Below are positions 1 through 11,706 of a stretch of DNA of 64,000 nt, in pieces. Location: positions 124,001-188,000 of the forward strand of contig SIJG01000153.1 in assembly GCA_023374025.1 (NCBI GenBank), in the 5' to 3' direction. The stretch comes from Heterodera schachtii (Eukaryota > Nematoda > Chromadorea > Rhabditida > Heteroderidae). The notes under the pieces were generated by a model, which was not told the DNA's origin, searched no databases, and saw only the letters and a list, made by a program, of their open reading frames with translations. Every line of letters starts with the position of its first letter. Within the stretch, counting starts at the first letter, position 1. A program made the position numbers and the translations under genes.

Positions 1-555
1 GGAAATTTTTTTTTGTTTTGCTGAGGAGTAAAAAAGCGTCGTCGTCCAAGTGACCTCCCTGACCTAATGTTCTCTATTAAGCAAAAATTCTAAAAAAAAA
101 AATTTTTTTGTTGCTCTTGTCTTTTATGAAATTAATGAAAATCATAAACGAATGAATTTTAGACATAAAAATTAAATGAAAGCGAACATATAGAAAGATT
201 ACCATTATTAATGCAAATGTGAAAGATATTCGTGCTGGGATGTTTCCTAAATGCGCCAAGGGATTCGAAAATAAAAAAAATGTAACACATATAAATTCAT
301 AACATGGCTTAAATTCAAAAAAAAAATTATGGTATCATTCAAATAGCTTAATGTGTTGACTATCAGAATATTAATGCTCAAAAATTTAAGAAAAAAAAAG
401 TTATGTAGTAAAATTTTTTTGGCCATAACTTTTTTTCTAAAAATTTTGACTAAAGTATTTTGATAGAGAACCATTAAAGCTATTGAATGATACATGAAAT
501 ATTTAATTTGATTGAATTTGAGCCAAGTTATGAATTTATATGTTGGTGAAGTGAA
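1..555. repeat. Dispersed 5'-flank repeat shared with 22.5 kb
   Basis: The segment from about 190 (accattattaatgcaaatg) to 555 is nearly repeated at 22560-22953, including the phrase agatattcgtgctgggatg and the run leading into the promoter-like block. It is the proximal 5' flank of the gene A cassette and carries no credible coding exon here. Confidence 0.55.
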
Positions 556-745
556 CAAATAGCACTGCTGCTGCTGGCTTATTTATTGTAAGTCTTCGAG
601 ACGGGGCGGGGCATGGAAATGTTCATTTGTGAGAACAGCCAATCAGCGGAGGGGAGGGGCGACGATTCATCACAGATGCGAAACATTTGGGTTTGAAAAA
701 GTGGGTTACGGTATCCCTTTTTGACTTGGCTTCTATTAAACTTTG
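556..745 (-). promoter_or_regulatory. Conserved promoter-like block, copy 1
   Basis: The block contains a GC box (GGGGCGGGGC), a CCAAT element (CCAATCAGCG) and, on the minus strand, an AT-rich AATAAATAAGCC stretch. The same order and spacing recur at 22954-23143, 31980-32160 (other strand) and 58526-58690. At 58.5 kb it lies about 100 bp upstream of a gene A copy on the minus strand, so I read it as that family's 5' flank. Here any downstream gene would lie before base 1. CCAAT/GC-box function is known from other animals; activity here is inferred. Confidence 0.45.
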
Positions 746-2199
746 CCAAATTTTATTTACTTTTGTGATTAATAGATTGACTTAAAAATTACTAAATTGG
801 TCGTAAGTTGAAATTCTAATTTTCCCGAAAGCGCGACGTAAAAAAATGAAGTAATTAGTCCCTTTCCCAAAAATGTTCTAAAACAGTGTTACCCTTGAAA
901 TTTCCCAAAATAATGAGCTGCGCTAGAAATGAGCGCATACGCGACTATGGCGGAACTGCTTGATCTGTCTTCGCACTCAGTTGTCCCAGTGCTTCATTGC
1001 CATCAAATATCCACTGATTTTTATACTCAACTCATTAAGAGCCTTCGAAACGATACCAAATTTGTCCAGCAGATATGATAATTAAAAAAATTAAAAGTGC
1101 CCAATTTTCTTTATTGTCGGGTTTTAATTGGGTTAAACCAGTTTAATCGCTTTTGATCAGCTTGCCCCACTCGTAGATCGATTAATTATTTAATTAAATC
1201 ATGCATTGAAAAAGGGGTTGAACGAAAGGGACACAAAATGTTAAAAAGATCAGAGAGTGATCGTGCGTTGGAAATGGAAATATAATATTATACCAAAGCC
1301 GAAAAATTGCAGATTTTCTTCAAATTTCATGGCATAGTCACTCTCACTTGGTCAGTTTCGGTCAAATTTAATAATAAAAAACTATTGTTTCAAGATCAAT
1401 TAGGGCACTTTTTCTTGTGGCATCAATCAAAGCTCTTTCACTTCACTTTCACGGTTCCCTATTCTTTAAAGTTTTCCACTGATGGTTGAGGTGCTGAAAA
1501 AATATAATTGGCTATTAATTAAGACTTTTAATTTGGATTATTTTGCAATGAATTAGCCCAAAAATCAGAGACAATATAATATTCGCACTAAAGCGTAGGG
1601 ATATGCGAGAAATGTTTTTAGAGAACCGAAAAATTAGCACTAAAAACGAGACAAAGAAGCGAAAAATTCGCGAAATTCTCAAGAGAGAACCGAGGATGGG
1701 AAAAATTGCAAATTTTGACTATTTTAATCGATTTTTATGAAAATTACAATTTTTAGTAAAATTTTGAAAATTTAAGTAAGGGAATTTTGAGGCCAGCGAT
1801 GCCTACAGGGCCGCCGTGAAATGTAAACCCGAGACCGAGAAACGAATTGTGAGCTTTTGCAGGATTAGACACTGTGGCATACCATCCCTCAAAAATCTAA
1901 ATTAAATTTTACTCATTTTTCATTGCAGGTTTCACCACAATTTGTAAAATTTCCCGGCGTCGCCTATTGGCACCGCCGAACCGGCACCTAACTTACTAAG
2001 AAAAAGCAATCTTTAATAATTTTTTGAACAAAATCTGTTAAGAGAGCATCAAAATTTCTAAAATTTTCACATAATTTTGAGGATTTAAAATAAAAATTTG
2101 GAAAATTTTCGTCAAGAAACACTGTGGTGCGATACAGACTGACTACCCTTCTTGCCATACTTAAGGAAACCTTTGTCCTAGTCCTTATCCAAAAATTGA
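746..2199. other. AT-rich intergenic DNA, no gene seen
   Basis: I see no open frame with protein-like composition or splice pattern. Degenerate hairpin cores lie near 1793-1830 and 1955-1980 (gatgcctacagggccgccg; cgtcgcctattggcaccgcc), members of the GC-rich hairpin family found elsewhere in the window. Short runs rich in gagaaccgag near 1600-1700 resemble termini of decayed transposons. Confidence 0.5.
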
Positions 2200-4249
2200 T
2201 CAATGATCAGTGACTTTCCCCCCACCCCTCCCCCACCATTTTCCACAGTAACATCCACAGTCACCGTCAGACTGTCATACGCCTCGTCGTGCCATCCATT
2301 GTTGGAATTCATCAAATCCTATATGATATTTTTGGTATTAATTTATGATTTACGTTTACATTGAATGGCATTTTGCATAAAAGCACAAGATCACATATAA
2401 TCGGTCGTTTTCTTTTGAAAAAACAGGCTTTGAGTCTGAGTGTGGTCCGCTTTATTTTGCTTTTGTGAAACAATTCGCAGTGTTGTCGAACAGTAACACT
2501 TCGATTCAGATTCTGCAACGGCAGAGTTTAAATATGGTGTAAGAGTTAAAAATGAATGAATCAGCAACTGTAATTACTTAATTTAAACTATTCTCGGGAG
2601 CGGATGCTATATTGTTATATAAAAATCATCAAAATTGACTTGTGTAAAAAACATAAATTCAAATCTAATTATTATAACTCCAATTTTATGAAAATGGTTT
2701 GGTAATTAATGCGTATATTTGAAATTCTATTTAAATTTAAAAAAATTGATCTAAAAATTTAAGTGTTTGTTGTTTGATTAAATATAAGTTTTTTTTAATA
2801 ATTCAAATTAATTTTTATAATAAAAAATATTGAACAAAAAATAAAATTATAGTGTTCAGTTCCTAATACATGATGATTTATTGATAATTTTAAGTTATGT
2901 GTAACCAGAGTTATATTTCTTAAATACTTATCGGTTTTCGGAATTTTATCGCGTATTTGAATTTTATGAAATTTTCCAGTTATGTAATTGAAAATCGCTT
3001 CAACTGTACATTGAAAGCAAGTTTTTCAAATGAGAGCCCTGCTATAAGCCAATGCCAAAAGACCAAAGTATAATGTCAAATATGGCAAAAAAAAGTGCCA
3101 TATAAAACCGATCGATTTTTACCGAAAGATCATGAACTCAAATTGTCGTTTACCATTAATTCTTCCATGGAATTGAAGGTAGAAGCATAATTGGTAATTC
3201 CCGTTTGGTATTTCCTCCAGAATTACCGACAAATTCCATGAAAATCCCATTATTTTTTCCAAACTGCTGCTAACGGTACGGGAACCATTATTTCGAGCAA
3301 TTTTAGAAAATTCAAAAATTTTCAGCATAAGTCGCCCTGTCGGCGTTGGGACACGCGCTGTTGTCAAAATCTTTTGCTGATTGGAAAACTGCAACGGAAA
3401 CTGATCAAACGCACCGCACTCCGTGGCCACGGAATGCGAATGGAACAGGAAAAAGCTGATCACTTCTTTGTCGGTCAAAACTTTTGACGGAACTGTAAAA
3501 ATTAAAGCGAAAATAAATAAAACGATTAGGCATACTGTATCAAAAAAAACAGTAGCAAAAACATGACAATACATAAAATAATATTTCATTTTAATAACAA
3601 TGATTGACACCCACCAACACTTTTCACAAAATCCTCTCGTGCCATTAATGGGAATCGAATAGTACCCAAAATTGGGCCAAGCATTTGCCGACGATTGTCC
3701 CCCGAACATTCAATGCCATTTTGACGGCACCGTTCGTCAGCCCAACGGAGTGCCTAATAATGAAATGAATTTGAATTTTCTAATAATAAAATGGATTTGA
3801 ATTTTCTAAAAAATATTTAAAAAAAAACAAGAAGTTAAACTTAAATTATGTGATGTACAATAGGAGTAATTTGGAGTAAAAGTCCAATGATATGAAAAAA
3901 GATTTTGATGACAATCTTAAATTTTCAAGCAAATATACCAAAAAGATCTTTTAAATCATCTTTTACTTGGTTAAGCATTTTAAAATTTAGCTTATTAAAA
4001 TATTTATGAATTTTTATTATATTTATATTTTTTCAAAAATTTTCCGATTTCTCACTTTGATTTTTTTTTGCGTCGGAATTCCGATTTTATAAAATTTTGT
4101 GGCCTTGGAATACCAACCTAACTAAGCCTAATGAACTTGTAATAAATAGGGACTTCATTTTTAGGCAAATGCCTAAAATTTCTGCCCATTTAATACGCTC
4201 AGATAAGCACAAAAAACGCATTTTCCGCTTTTTTTGGGTGTCTACGATG

Positions 4250-5820
4250 GTGCTGTGACGAAGTGACAAAAGTCTGAATGTTTGTAATAATTAAATTTAA
4301 TTACTATTTTAATTAAATTGGCGAAATAATTAATCATAACTTAACTTAAACTTGGTCAAATTAATGAAATTTAGTATTTGGCGACAGCTCCAAGTATCCT
4401 CTACTATCGCAAAAATTTACAAAAAGTTGTAACCAAAAAAATACGAAAAATTTTGACCCAACAATTTTAACCCTAACTTTATTGAAACTCAATAGAATTT
4501 TTTGAATTTTAACTAAATTAGGGTTGCTCCCCGACCCCTCGGAGGGCAAAATGTCGGGGGTCGGGTCGGGGGGGGAGCTCAATCGTCGGGGGTCGGGGAC
4601 CCCGGTCGGGTAGTGATCAACAAAATTTTTTAACGAAAAAACCAATTTTTCTTTTTAAATGCTCGTAAATCTTCCTTTTTTTTACTTTAATCATCTGATT
4701 AAAATTCATTCATTGGAGCCTGCGTCCAATTTGGCATTTTATAACAAGGCATCCCAGGCTCCAAAAATTTTCAGAAATCGAAAATCGAATTTCGAGGCTC
4801 AAAAATTTTAATCTCATAATTTGAACAATTTTAGCGGTGCGATTTTCAAGAAACTTTTTTGGAAACTTGGGATGGGGGAAAGTGGTCCGGCGGTGCCGAT
4901 AGGCGCCGCCGGGAAAATTTTTTGAAAATGAGCATGATTTGTTAAGAGAATTTTGTCCAAAAATGGTCCAAATTTTGTGATTTTCGAGCCAATTTTTAAG
5001 AAAAAATTTTGAGTTTTTGGGGGCAGGCGGTGCCGACAGGCGCCGCTGAAAAGTTTTTCGGAATTTTTAGTTCATTTTATTAACAAAATTGTTCAAAATT
5101 TTTCAACCTTTTCCCTCTTCGTTGTTGAATTAACTTTTTAAATTTTTACAACGCTTGGAGTCCCCAATCCCCCGAATTAGTGTCGAGGGGTCGTGGGCAA
5201 AAAGTCGGGGGCCGGGGACCTCGGGGGACGACATGTCGGGGGTCGGGTCGGGGAATAGGTCCCAAAAACGTCTCGGGTCGGGTCGGGAGGCTCGGGGTCG
5301 GGGAGCAACCCTAAACTAAATAATAGAGAAATCTTTGGGCTTTCTGCTTTCTTTTCATAACAAGTGTAGTGTGAATTAATTGATGTTGGAACAATTTCAT
5401 TCATTTAAACGACCTTACATTTTTTGGATGACCATAAAAATATGACACTATTAATTCCTTCATAACTTTTTTCTGAATCAACCAATTTTAATTTTGTTTA
5501 TATAATTCGATAGTTCAAAGATTACTCTATTATTCAATCAAATTTCGAAAAATTCTATTGAGTTTCAATAAAGTTAGGGTCAAAATTGTTGGGTCAAAAT
5601 TTTTCGTACTTTTTGTTACAACTTTTTGTAAATTTTTGCGAAATTTTTAAAAATTATATAAATAGTAGAGGATACTTTGAGCTGTCGCCAAATACTTAAT
5701 TTCATTAATTTGACTAAGTTTAAGCTAAGTTATGATTAATTATTTAGCCAACTTAATTAAAATAGTAATTAAATTTAATTATTACAAACATTCAGACTTT
5801 TGTCACTTCGGCTCATCACA
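4250..5820. mobile_element. Mutator-like non-autonomous element with ~270-bp inverted repeats
   Basis: The first and last roughly 270 bp are inverted copies of each other (4250-4515 against 5540-5820). Shared phrases include aagtgacaaaagtctgaatg and gtatttggcgacagctc. The element is flanked by an exact 10-bp direct repeat, GTCTACGATG, at 4240-4249 and 5821-5830. Related uninterrupted target sequence is visible at about 34170 and 52540 (ttctacgatgactttt type). Long inverted repeats and an 8-10-bp duplication are typical of Mutator-like elements. No transposase is present; the interior is a nested hAT-type element. Confidence 0.8.
4519..5313. mobile_element. hAT-type MITE nested inside the 4250-5820 element
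   Basis: Ends are TAGGGTTGCTCCCCGACC and its reverse complement. The 8-bp direct repeat AACTAAAT flanks it exactly (4511-4518 and 5314-5321). TAGGG-type ends with 8-bp duplications are the hAT signature. Two GC-rich hairpin cores (about 4888 and 5026) lie inside. The nesting shows it arrived after the outer element. Confidence 0.85.
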
Positions 5821-5984
5821 GTCTACGATGACTTTTATAATGCCTATTTTTGCCTATTTCGGGGTTTTTCTGCCTAATTTGCCTATTTGAGAATTTTTGT
5901 GCCTATTTCGCGATTTTTTGTGCCTAAAAATGGGGCCCCTAGTAATAAATAACTTTTCGCATTTTGCAAATCAATGTTTCATAT

Positions 5985-8098
5985 TATTAAATTTTCTTCT
6001 TTCTTACGGCTTGCCAAATGGCACTTTCTTCTCCAACTTTGAGCTGCTCACGGCTCAGAATTTCCAGGAATAACTTTTGATCAATTGGTAAAAAATCATC
6101 CGATTTGATCAATTTTTCCATGTTATTGTCAATGTAAGCCAAGCAACGACCAGCAAAGTCCCAAAATAAAAGTGAAATTATTATTTTATAATTCAAAAAT
6201 TAATTTTTATACATTTTCTTGCAGAAGACGAGCTTCGGCTAAGGCAAGGAAAACATTTGGCAATTTCGAAATGGGAAAGTCGGTGAATGCTTCGATCAGA
6301 CCGATGATGGCATATTTTTTGGCTAAATAATAAATAAATAAATAATAATCCATTAGTGAAATCCGTTTCAATTTTTGACCCGCATAAAACACAGCCATTG
6401 CATTTTGTCCGTCCAAAACACTCAAATTGTTTGTGTAAATAAAGCGTAACATCGCATTAAATGGCACGGCACAAATGTCAGTGACCACCACAGGGTTAGA
6501 AGGAGCTGAAAATGAAAAAATAAGAAAGTTTAATTTAATTAAATTTGATTTAATTGTCCAATTTTCGTACAATTCCCCGCCATTGTCCCATTTTGAGAGT
6601 CATAAGCGAACATCGCTTCGAACACATCCGATGCGGCCATCAGAAGGGTTTTATGTGCCGCAATTTGCTTAAAAATAATAGCCATTGATAGAATCAAAGA
6701 TAAATCAGTTTCAATTGTACAGTAGACACTGAAAAACTTTGTACCGTACTAAAGACAATTTCTGTCCCGATTAAATATTATTTTAATTGATAATATTTTA
6801 TTAAATCGCCCTCACTCGCCTCCTTTTCTTCGTCTTCTCCAACCAAAAAGTACACATCCGCGCCATTGCCCGTGTTCAACAAAAGTTCCAACTGATCAAC
6901 CAACAATTTTGGTTTTGGCATTTCGTAAAAACAATTTCGTGCCAAATTTGGAATTAAAAGCTGAGAAAAACTTGAAAAAGGCAAGAAACAAAATTATCAA
7001 GTAGCGAAAAGTTTAAAAAAGAATCTGAAAAATTAAAGATTTTGAGGAAGAAAATCCCGCAAATTTTCTACCAGAACCCGTCTGTTCTGGATGAATTGTT
7101 AATACCTGGACACAGCAAATTCAATTTGCAAAATAAAATAATTATTGAAGAATTTTTTTTTAATTTGCCCAATGATTTGAGGAAAGTTTTTTGAGACTTA
7201 AGTTTGGTGTTTTTTTAACTTTCTTATCGACGAAAAAACTGCAAAAAATAAATGTTTGGGAAAAGGTAAAAGAAAAACTCAATCAATGCAAAGAATGAGA
7301 GAAAAGAAACGGAAGAGACAAAAGGGAAAAGAAAAAAAGGAATATTTGTCTGACTAAGGCATTTTATGGGCAGAAAAGCGGGTCAACCAAACAAACCGCG
7401 ACCGAACGTTGGTCAACCGCGGCGGGCGATGTTGCGACCCAACATCGGCCAGCAAAAAACCAACGCCATTTGAGTCATTAGGACGCTATTAATGAGTAAA
7501 TAAAAAATACGCGAAATAAAATACGATAATACCAAAAATTTTAATAACGAAAATATGGGTGAAAAGTCTGTAGAAATGAAAACAATAAGAGATACTGACA
7601 AATGACCACAACAATAGAAAGCACTGATCACTTTGTCAAAAATCATAAGAAATAATATTGGAAATTCTCAATATTTCCCCGTTTTCCTCTCTCTTCGTCG
7701 CTTTTCCCTTAAGCTTTGTATGCTTCAGAAATTCGAATTTCGGCACGAATTGTCAGTGCCTTTCCAATCGCCCAACCGATCCCGACCAAATCCTTAAATT
7801 TTGATACATTTCAAAAGCATTTAATTTCTTGGCACCTCCATGGGTTTTTCGATAGGCGAGAAGGGATAAAGCATCTGATCTCCAATGGACTGGCCAAAAA
7901 ACGGACCGCTTTTGCTCAAACTCAACGTCAAATCCTCAGCATCCTCCAATTGTGAAACGATTCGAAAGGTCGCCGAACATTTGACAATTTCGTACGCGGC
8001 TGAAGAAAGTTATGAAAAATTAAATATTTTAGTTAATTTTTCATAGGACATAAATGATATTCTGACAAATAATTCAGGTGGCGCCGAAATTACGCTCT
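5985..8098 (-). repeat. Inverted duplication, left arm (core)
   Basis: Reverse complement of 14768-16905 with very few differences; the arms continue with lower similarity into the exons at 2.2-3.8 kb and 17.1-19.2 kb. It contains the MATH 3' remnant and exons 1-5 of the left-arm BTB gene. The two arms differ by a 1-bp insertion in exon 1 of the right copy, the Mutator-like insertion in the left copy, and scattered substitutions. Confidence 0.85.
7709..7999 (-). pseudogene. MATH-domain 3' end of a truncated BTB-MATH gene
   Basis: Two minus-strand exons, 7999-7836 (AYEIVKCSATFRIVSQ) and 7792-7709 (LVGIGWAIGKAL...RISEAYKA, stop TAA), match the last two exons of the intact gene at 11707-15165 almost exactly. 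No upstream BTB or BACK exons occur beyond 8.1 kb, where the inverted-duplication arm ends and a hAT-type MITE begins, so this is a 3' remnant. The stop lies about 790 bp before the start of the next left-arm gene, mirroring the right-arm arrangement. Confidence 0.75.
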
Positions 8099-8122
8099 AG
8101 AAAATATTTTGCTACTTTTCAT

Positions 8123-9228
8123 TAGGGTTGCGTCCCCGAACATCGGGGTTGGAAAAGTCGGGGTTCGGGGTCGTCGGGGTTGGAAGTGTCGGGGTCGGGG
8201 TTTTTCAATTTTTGCATTATACCATAAAGTCAAATTTTTTTATCATTTTACCTTAAATTTTTTATTATTCATATTAATAATTTTATGTACTTTTTAATTT
8301 CTTTTTATCATAAATATTTTGTATAGAATTAATTAAAAACGATAAAGCATTTTTAAATGAACAATTTTCAATGAAAATCTGTAAAAATTGGAAAAATTTC
8401 AAAATTTTTCCTCCGGAGCCGAGTCCCCAAAATCTTATTTTTCCTTAAAAAAATTTGGCTCAAAGTCGAAAAAATTCTTTTTTTAGCGAAAATCAGTTAA
8501 AAATTGCATTCTAATCCTCTAATTTTCAAATATTTTTCGCGGCGCGCTTACTGGCACCTCCTGACCCTTTGTTCCCGAAAAGTTTTTTGTTTTTCAAATC
8601 ATCTTTTTTCGCGGCGCGTTTTTTCTAAAGACTTTTAGGAGAAATGGGTCCGGCGGTGCCGATAGGCGCCGCCGGGAAAAATTTTTGAAAATTTGGATGG
8701 GTTTGAGCAAAATTTATAAAGAAAAAATAGTTTTTTTTGTGGCGCCGGCGATGCCGATAGGCAGCGCCGGATGAATTTTAAATTTAAGCTTTCTTTTCTA
8801 ACAGATTTTCACTAAAAATTTATGAATTCCCGTGAATTATTATTATTATTTTTATATTTTGTTTAGTCAAGGAAAATTAAATTTTTTAATTTCAACGAAA
8901 GGAAAATTGAATTTAATTTGTCAATAATTATGCTAATGATGACCAATTTTTATGGGATTTTTGTTTAAAAAACCCTATTAATCGTAAAAAAAATTTTAAA
9001 GGAAGAAGTCAACCAGGATAGAACTCATGACAAAAGTCGTGTTAGTTTGTATAATTTTTTTTTGTCTTTTCTCTCACAAAAATGCCATTCTTAGGGGTGT
9101 ATATTTAACCCCGACCCGAGTCGGAGTTAAGGGTCGGGGTTCGGGGTTGGGAGCGTCGGGGTCGGGGTTCACCCCGAAAAATGGCCAAAAAAGTCGGGGT
9201 TCGGGGTCAGGGCGGGGACGCAACCCTA
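8123..9228. mobile_element. hAT-type non-autonomous element (GC-rich ends)
   Basis: Ends are TAGGGTTGCGTCCCCGA and ...GGGGACGCAACCCTA, flanked by the exact 8-bp repeat CTTTTCAT at 8115-8122 and 9229-9236. The interior carries GC-rich hairpin cores near 8650 and 8740, and further GTCGGGGTTCGGGG runs near 9120-9200. It has no credible transposase frame. Same family as 4519-5313. Confidence 0.85.
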
Positions 9229-9287
9229 CTTTTCATACATAAAAAGGGGTGCGCCCGGGCGAGGGCCATACGACGGACGATTGGCGC

Positions 9288-9307
9288 AGGGGGGGGGGGG
9301 GGGGGAG
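9288..9307. repeat. Poly-G run
   Basis: A run of about 18 G residues interrupts a GC-rich stretch. Its length is uncertain because such runs are prone to sequencing error. Short frames across it are artefacts of the homopolymer. Confidence 0.8.
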
Positions 9308-9562
9308 GTACGCTACGCCACGACCAAATTTTCGTACCAAGGTCCCCAATCTTCTAATTTCTGCGGCGACGACCTTTTTTTGCTATTCAGAACACTTTTT
9401 TTCTGGCAACCTTTTGTTTGCAGCGCGTTTTTTCCAAAAAATTTTTTGAAAATGGGGTGGGGCGGTCTGCCGGTGCTGATAGGCGCCGCCGGAAATTTTT
9501 TGAATTTTGTATGGGTTTCGCTAAGGAAATTGTTCTAATTTTAAGCGTTGATCACGAATCTG

Positions 9563-9830
9563 ACGTTATTCGTTTCCCACTCATTGCACCGGAGGATTTT
9601 TGGAAATCGTTTATGGGTATTAATCAATTGTCAATTATTATATTGCCCTATTTTATTTGACTACTGTTTTTTGGATACAGTATACTCAATCATTTATTGA
9701 TCTTTGCTTTAATTTTGACAGTGCCGTCAAATTTTGAACAAAAGAAGTGGTCAGTTTTTTCCTGTTCCATTCGCATTCCGCGACCATGGAATGCGGTGCG
9801 TTTAATCAGTTTCCGCTGCGGAAAGTTACA
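9563..9830 (+). pseudogene. BTB-BACK-MATH fragment (BACK end plus following exon)
   Basis: Plus-strand sequence about 9570-9619 encodes the BACK end (IRFPLIAPEDFWKS) before a GT donor. The segment from about 9721 starts after CAG with a valine/proline codon pair and continues in broken frame to HSHSATMECGAFNQFPL, matching the exon at 13922 of the intact gene. A small deletion shifts the frame near 9735-9750. No other exons of this copy remain. Confidence 0.7.
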
Positions 9831-10539
9831 ATTCTATCACTTAATTTGAAAATAAATATTACAAAATGTTTCTCAATCTCAAATTATGCTTTTAAATTTA
9901 AGCTGACGACAATTTTGTTTAAAATAGCTTATTTTTCTTTTAAATTGACAAATATATCTGAAAATTTATACTTTTGATAATTTTTTTTTGTTTGGTTTTT
10001 TGGAAAAATCTAAAAAATTTACACTAAAATTTTCGAAATTTCCCGGCGTAATGAGTAATTTTCTATTTTTATTAGAATATGTTTTTCAACCCGAAAATTA
10101 CCTGTACCTGTTTTTTTACAATTAAACATAAGTTTAGAAAGGAAAGCCAATATAAAGATAAACCAAAACAAAAATCCGAAAAAAAATGGAAAATGTTAGA
10201 AAAAATGTTAGAAAATTTTCACATTTTAACCGGTAAAAGTCCGCTGAAAAGGGATCAAATCTGATTTTTAGGCAAATTGTTTTGGCTTTGAAGATTATCA
10301 TGTGTGTGTCGCTGACAAAAATATTTTGATTTTGTGCGTGTCGATATCACACGGGAATAAACCAAAGCATTCATTGACTAATAAGTGACTCATCTAACAT
10401 TTGCCGAAATCAGAAGAGCACAAGGAAAAAGATTATCAAAAAGATAAAAGGTTGTCTAATAACCACAATTGATTGATGTCAAAAATTTGGGTTTACTCTC
10501 CAAAAAAATATTTTCGATCACTGATCCATTGGACCATGG
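9831..10539. other. AT-rich intergenic DNA, no gene seen
   Basis: No protein-like frame or recognisable transposon end was found. The stretch holds homopolymeric A/T tracts and a few short chance frames. Confidence 0.4.
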
Positions 10540-10682
10540 ATTGATCAATCATAAGAAATTTACGCGGTCTTCCGGCTTCGTGTCGCAGCATTTTCGCGCA
10601 TTGCAATGGCATTTGGTCGTCGCTTTTGACAGTAGCAAATGTCGTCAAATGCATTTGTTTTCCGCACTTTTTGCTCAATTAG
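10540..10682 (-). pseudogene. Fragment of gene B last exon (Cys/His cluster)
   Basis: Minus-strand sequence matches the terminal exon of the J-domain gene B copies (28247-28098, 40784-40933): KKCGKQMHL, then DDICYCHK-type and CNARKCC-type motifs. Single-base losses around the first half shift the frame, and the residues before the first CxxC are not preserved. No other gene B exon lies nearby. Confidence 0.7.
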
Positions 10683-10807
10683 TCTAAAATTCTCCATAAA
10701 TTGTATAAGAGAGTGGGATTTTGTTTATAATCCCAGAAGGGTTGAAAATTCTTTAAAAATATGCCGCTGTCTGCTTGCCGGGGGGGAATGATTGTTTTAA
10801 TTCGGTG

Positions 10808-11202
10808 GAAGGGGGGGGGGGGGGGGGAACGCTGTGCCGTTTATTAGTTCGAACCTTAAGCTGTTCCCTTCCCCTTTGACCCCACTGTCCATTCCATTCA
10901 CAAGAAAAATGAATCGATTTAAAATGAGAATTAAAGAAAAAAACATAGTAGGCATATAATGATTAAAAAGAGGTGTAAAAGACAGAGAGAGAGAACGAGA
11001 GAGCGAGATTGAAAGTGTATAACAAAACAAAAAGAAAAAGACAAATAGAGAGAGAAGAAAGGCAGAGAGAGAGAGAGAGAGAGAAAAAGTCAGAGAGAGA
11101 ATAGAGTGGTAATAAGAGAAAAACAAATGGACCAATGGAATAAAAACAGTAGACATAGGTAAGTTAACCCCTCCCCTCCCCCCCCCCCCCCCCCCCCCCC
11201 CC
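10808..11202. repeat. Poly-G, (GA)n and poly-C low-complexity block
   Basis: About 19 G (10808-10827), a GA-rich microsatellite (about 10983-11102) and 25 C (11178-11202) follow in 400 bp. Frames of 60-140 residues across this block are Ser/Leu-rich or Gly-rich artefacts. Run lengths are likely variable and may be misassembled. Confidence 0.85.
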
Positions 11203-11706
11203 GCACGTTCCCTCACATTCATTCATCCATTTCATTTCATTCATTCATTCCTTTCGTTGTCCATGTTGAACATGCCTTTTTAGGCATTAAATAAGAATTG
11301 ATTTTAAAAGTCTTTTTAGAGTTAGGTGGGTGGGTTTTGTGTGGTTTTAGGGTCGGAGAATACAATTCTGAATAAATTTAGACCGATTCCATAACCTGAA
11401 TGATGTAACAAACATATAACCAAGCGAGAAAAAAGTTTTTCAAACAAAATCTAAAATTTCGACTTTGTTCGAAATCGGGCTAATTTCAAATGGATGTCAG
11501 AATTGTATTCAACGACCCACCAAATCCCCTTAAAACAAAACCTCAAAAAGGCATATAATTTATTTATTGCAAATGAAACCGAAACCTTTGTCTGTCTGTT
11601 ATTCTAAATGCTCACCACAATCATAGGCATAATTTCGTTTTTAGCTTAATTAATTGCTTTTTAAATTCAAGACATCCCATCTTTTGACTTCTTCAACCGA
11701 ATACCA

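Larger units (their letters stand above)
2215..6921 (-). pseudogene. BTB-BACK-MATH gene, left arm of inverted duplication (splice acceptor lost)
   Basis: This is a minus-strand paralogue of the intact gene at 11707-15165. Exons read from the sequence: 6921-6820 (starts MPKPKLLVDQ, ends with BTB strand ADVYFLVGEDEEKE), 6667-6571, 6505-6380, 6322-6213, 6160-6008 (BACK), 3753-3615 (BACK), 3492 onward (PSKVLTDKEV), then MATH exons from 2512 and 2318 (LRIVSQK; NGWHDE). Frames are open within the BTB and BACK exons, and intron 1 starts with GC (GAG|GCGAGT). Intron 4 (6212-6161) ends in GG with no AG inside, so canonical splicing into the BACK exon is impossible. Reading on gives a stop after about 146 residues, leaving little more than the BTB domain. 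Intron 5 holds the 1.57-kb insertion at 4250. The MATH exon at 2512 has a stop after about 42 codons. BTB-MATH proteins are CUL3 ubiquitin-ligase adaptors by family knowledge. Pseudogene status is likely but not proven. Confidence 0.7.

Noticed and set aside
4361..5404. Pro/Asp/Arg-rich frames (for example PDPTPDILPS)
   Set aside because: They lie in the GC-rich ends of the nested hAT-type element.
10797..11222. 141-residue minus-strand frame with Gly and Ser/Leu runs
   Set aside because: Spans poly-C, (GA)n and poly-G; composition follows the repeats.
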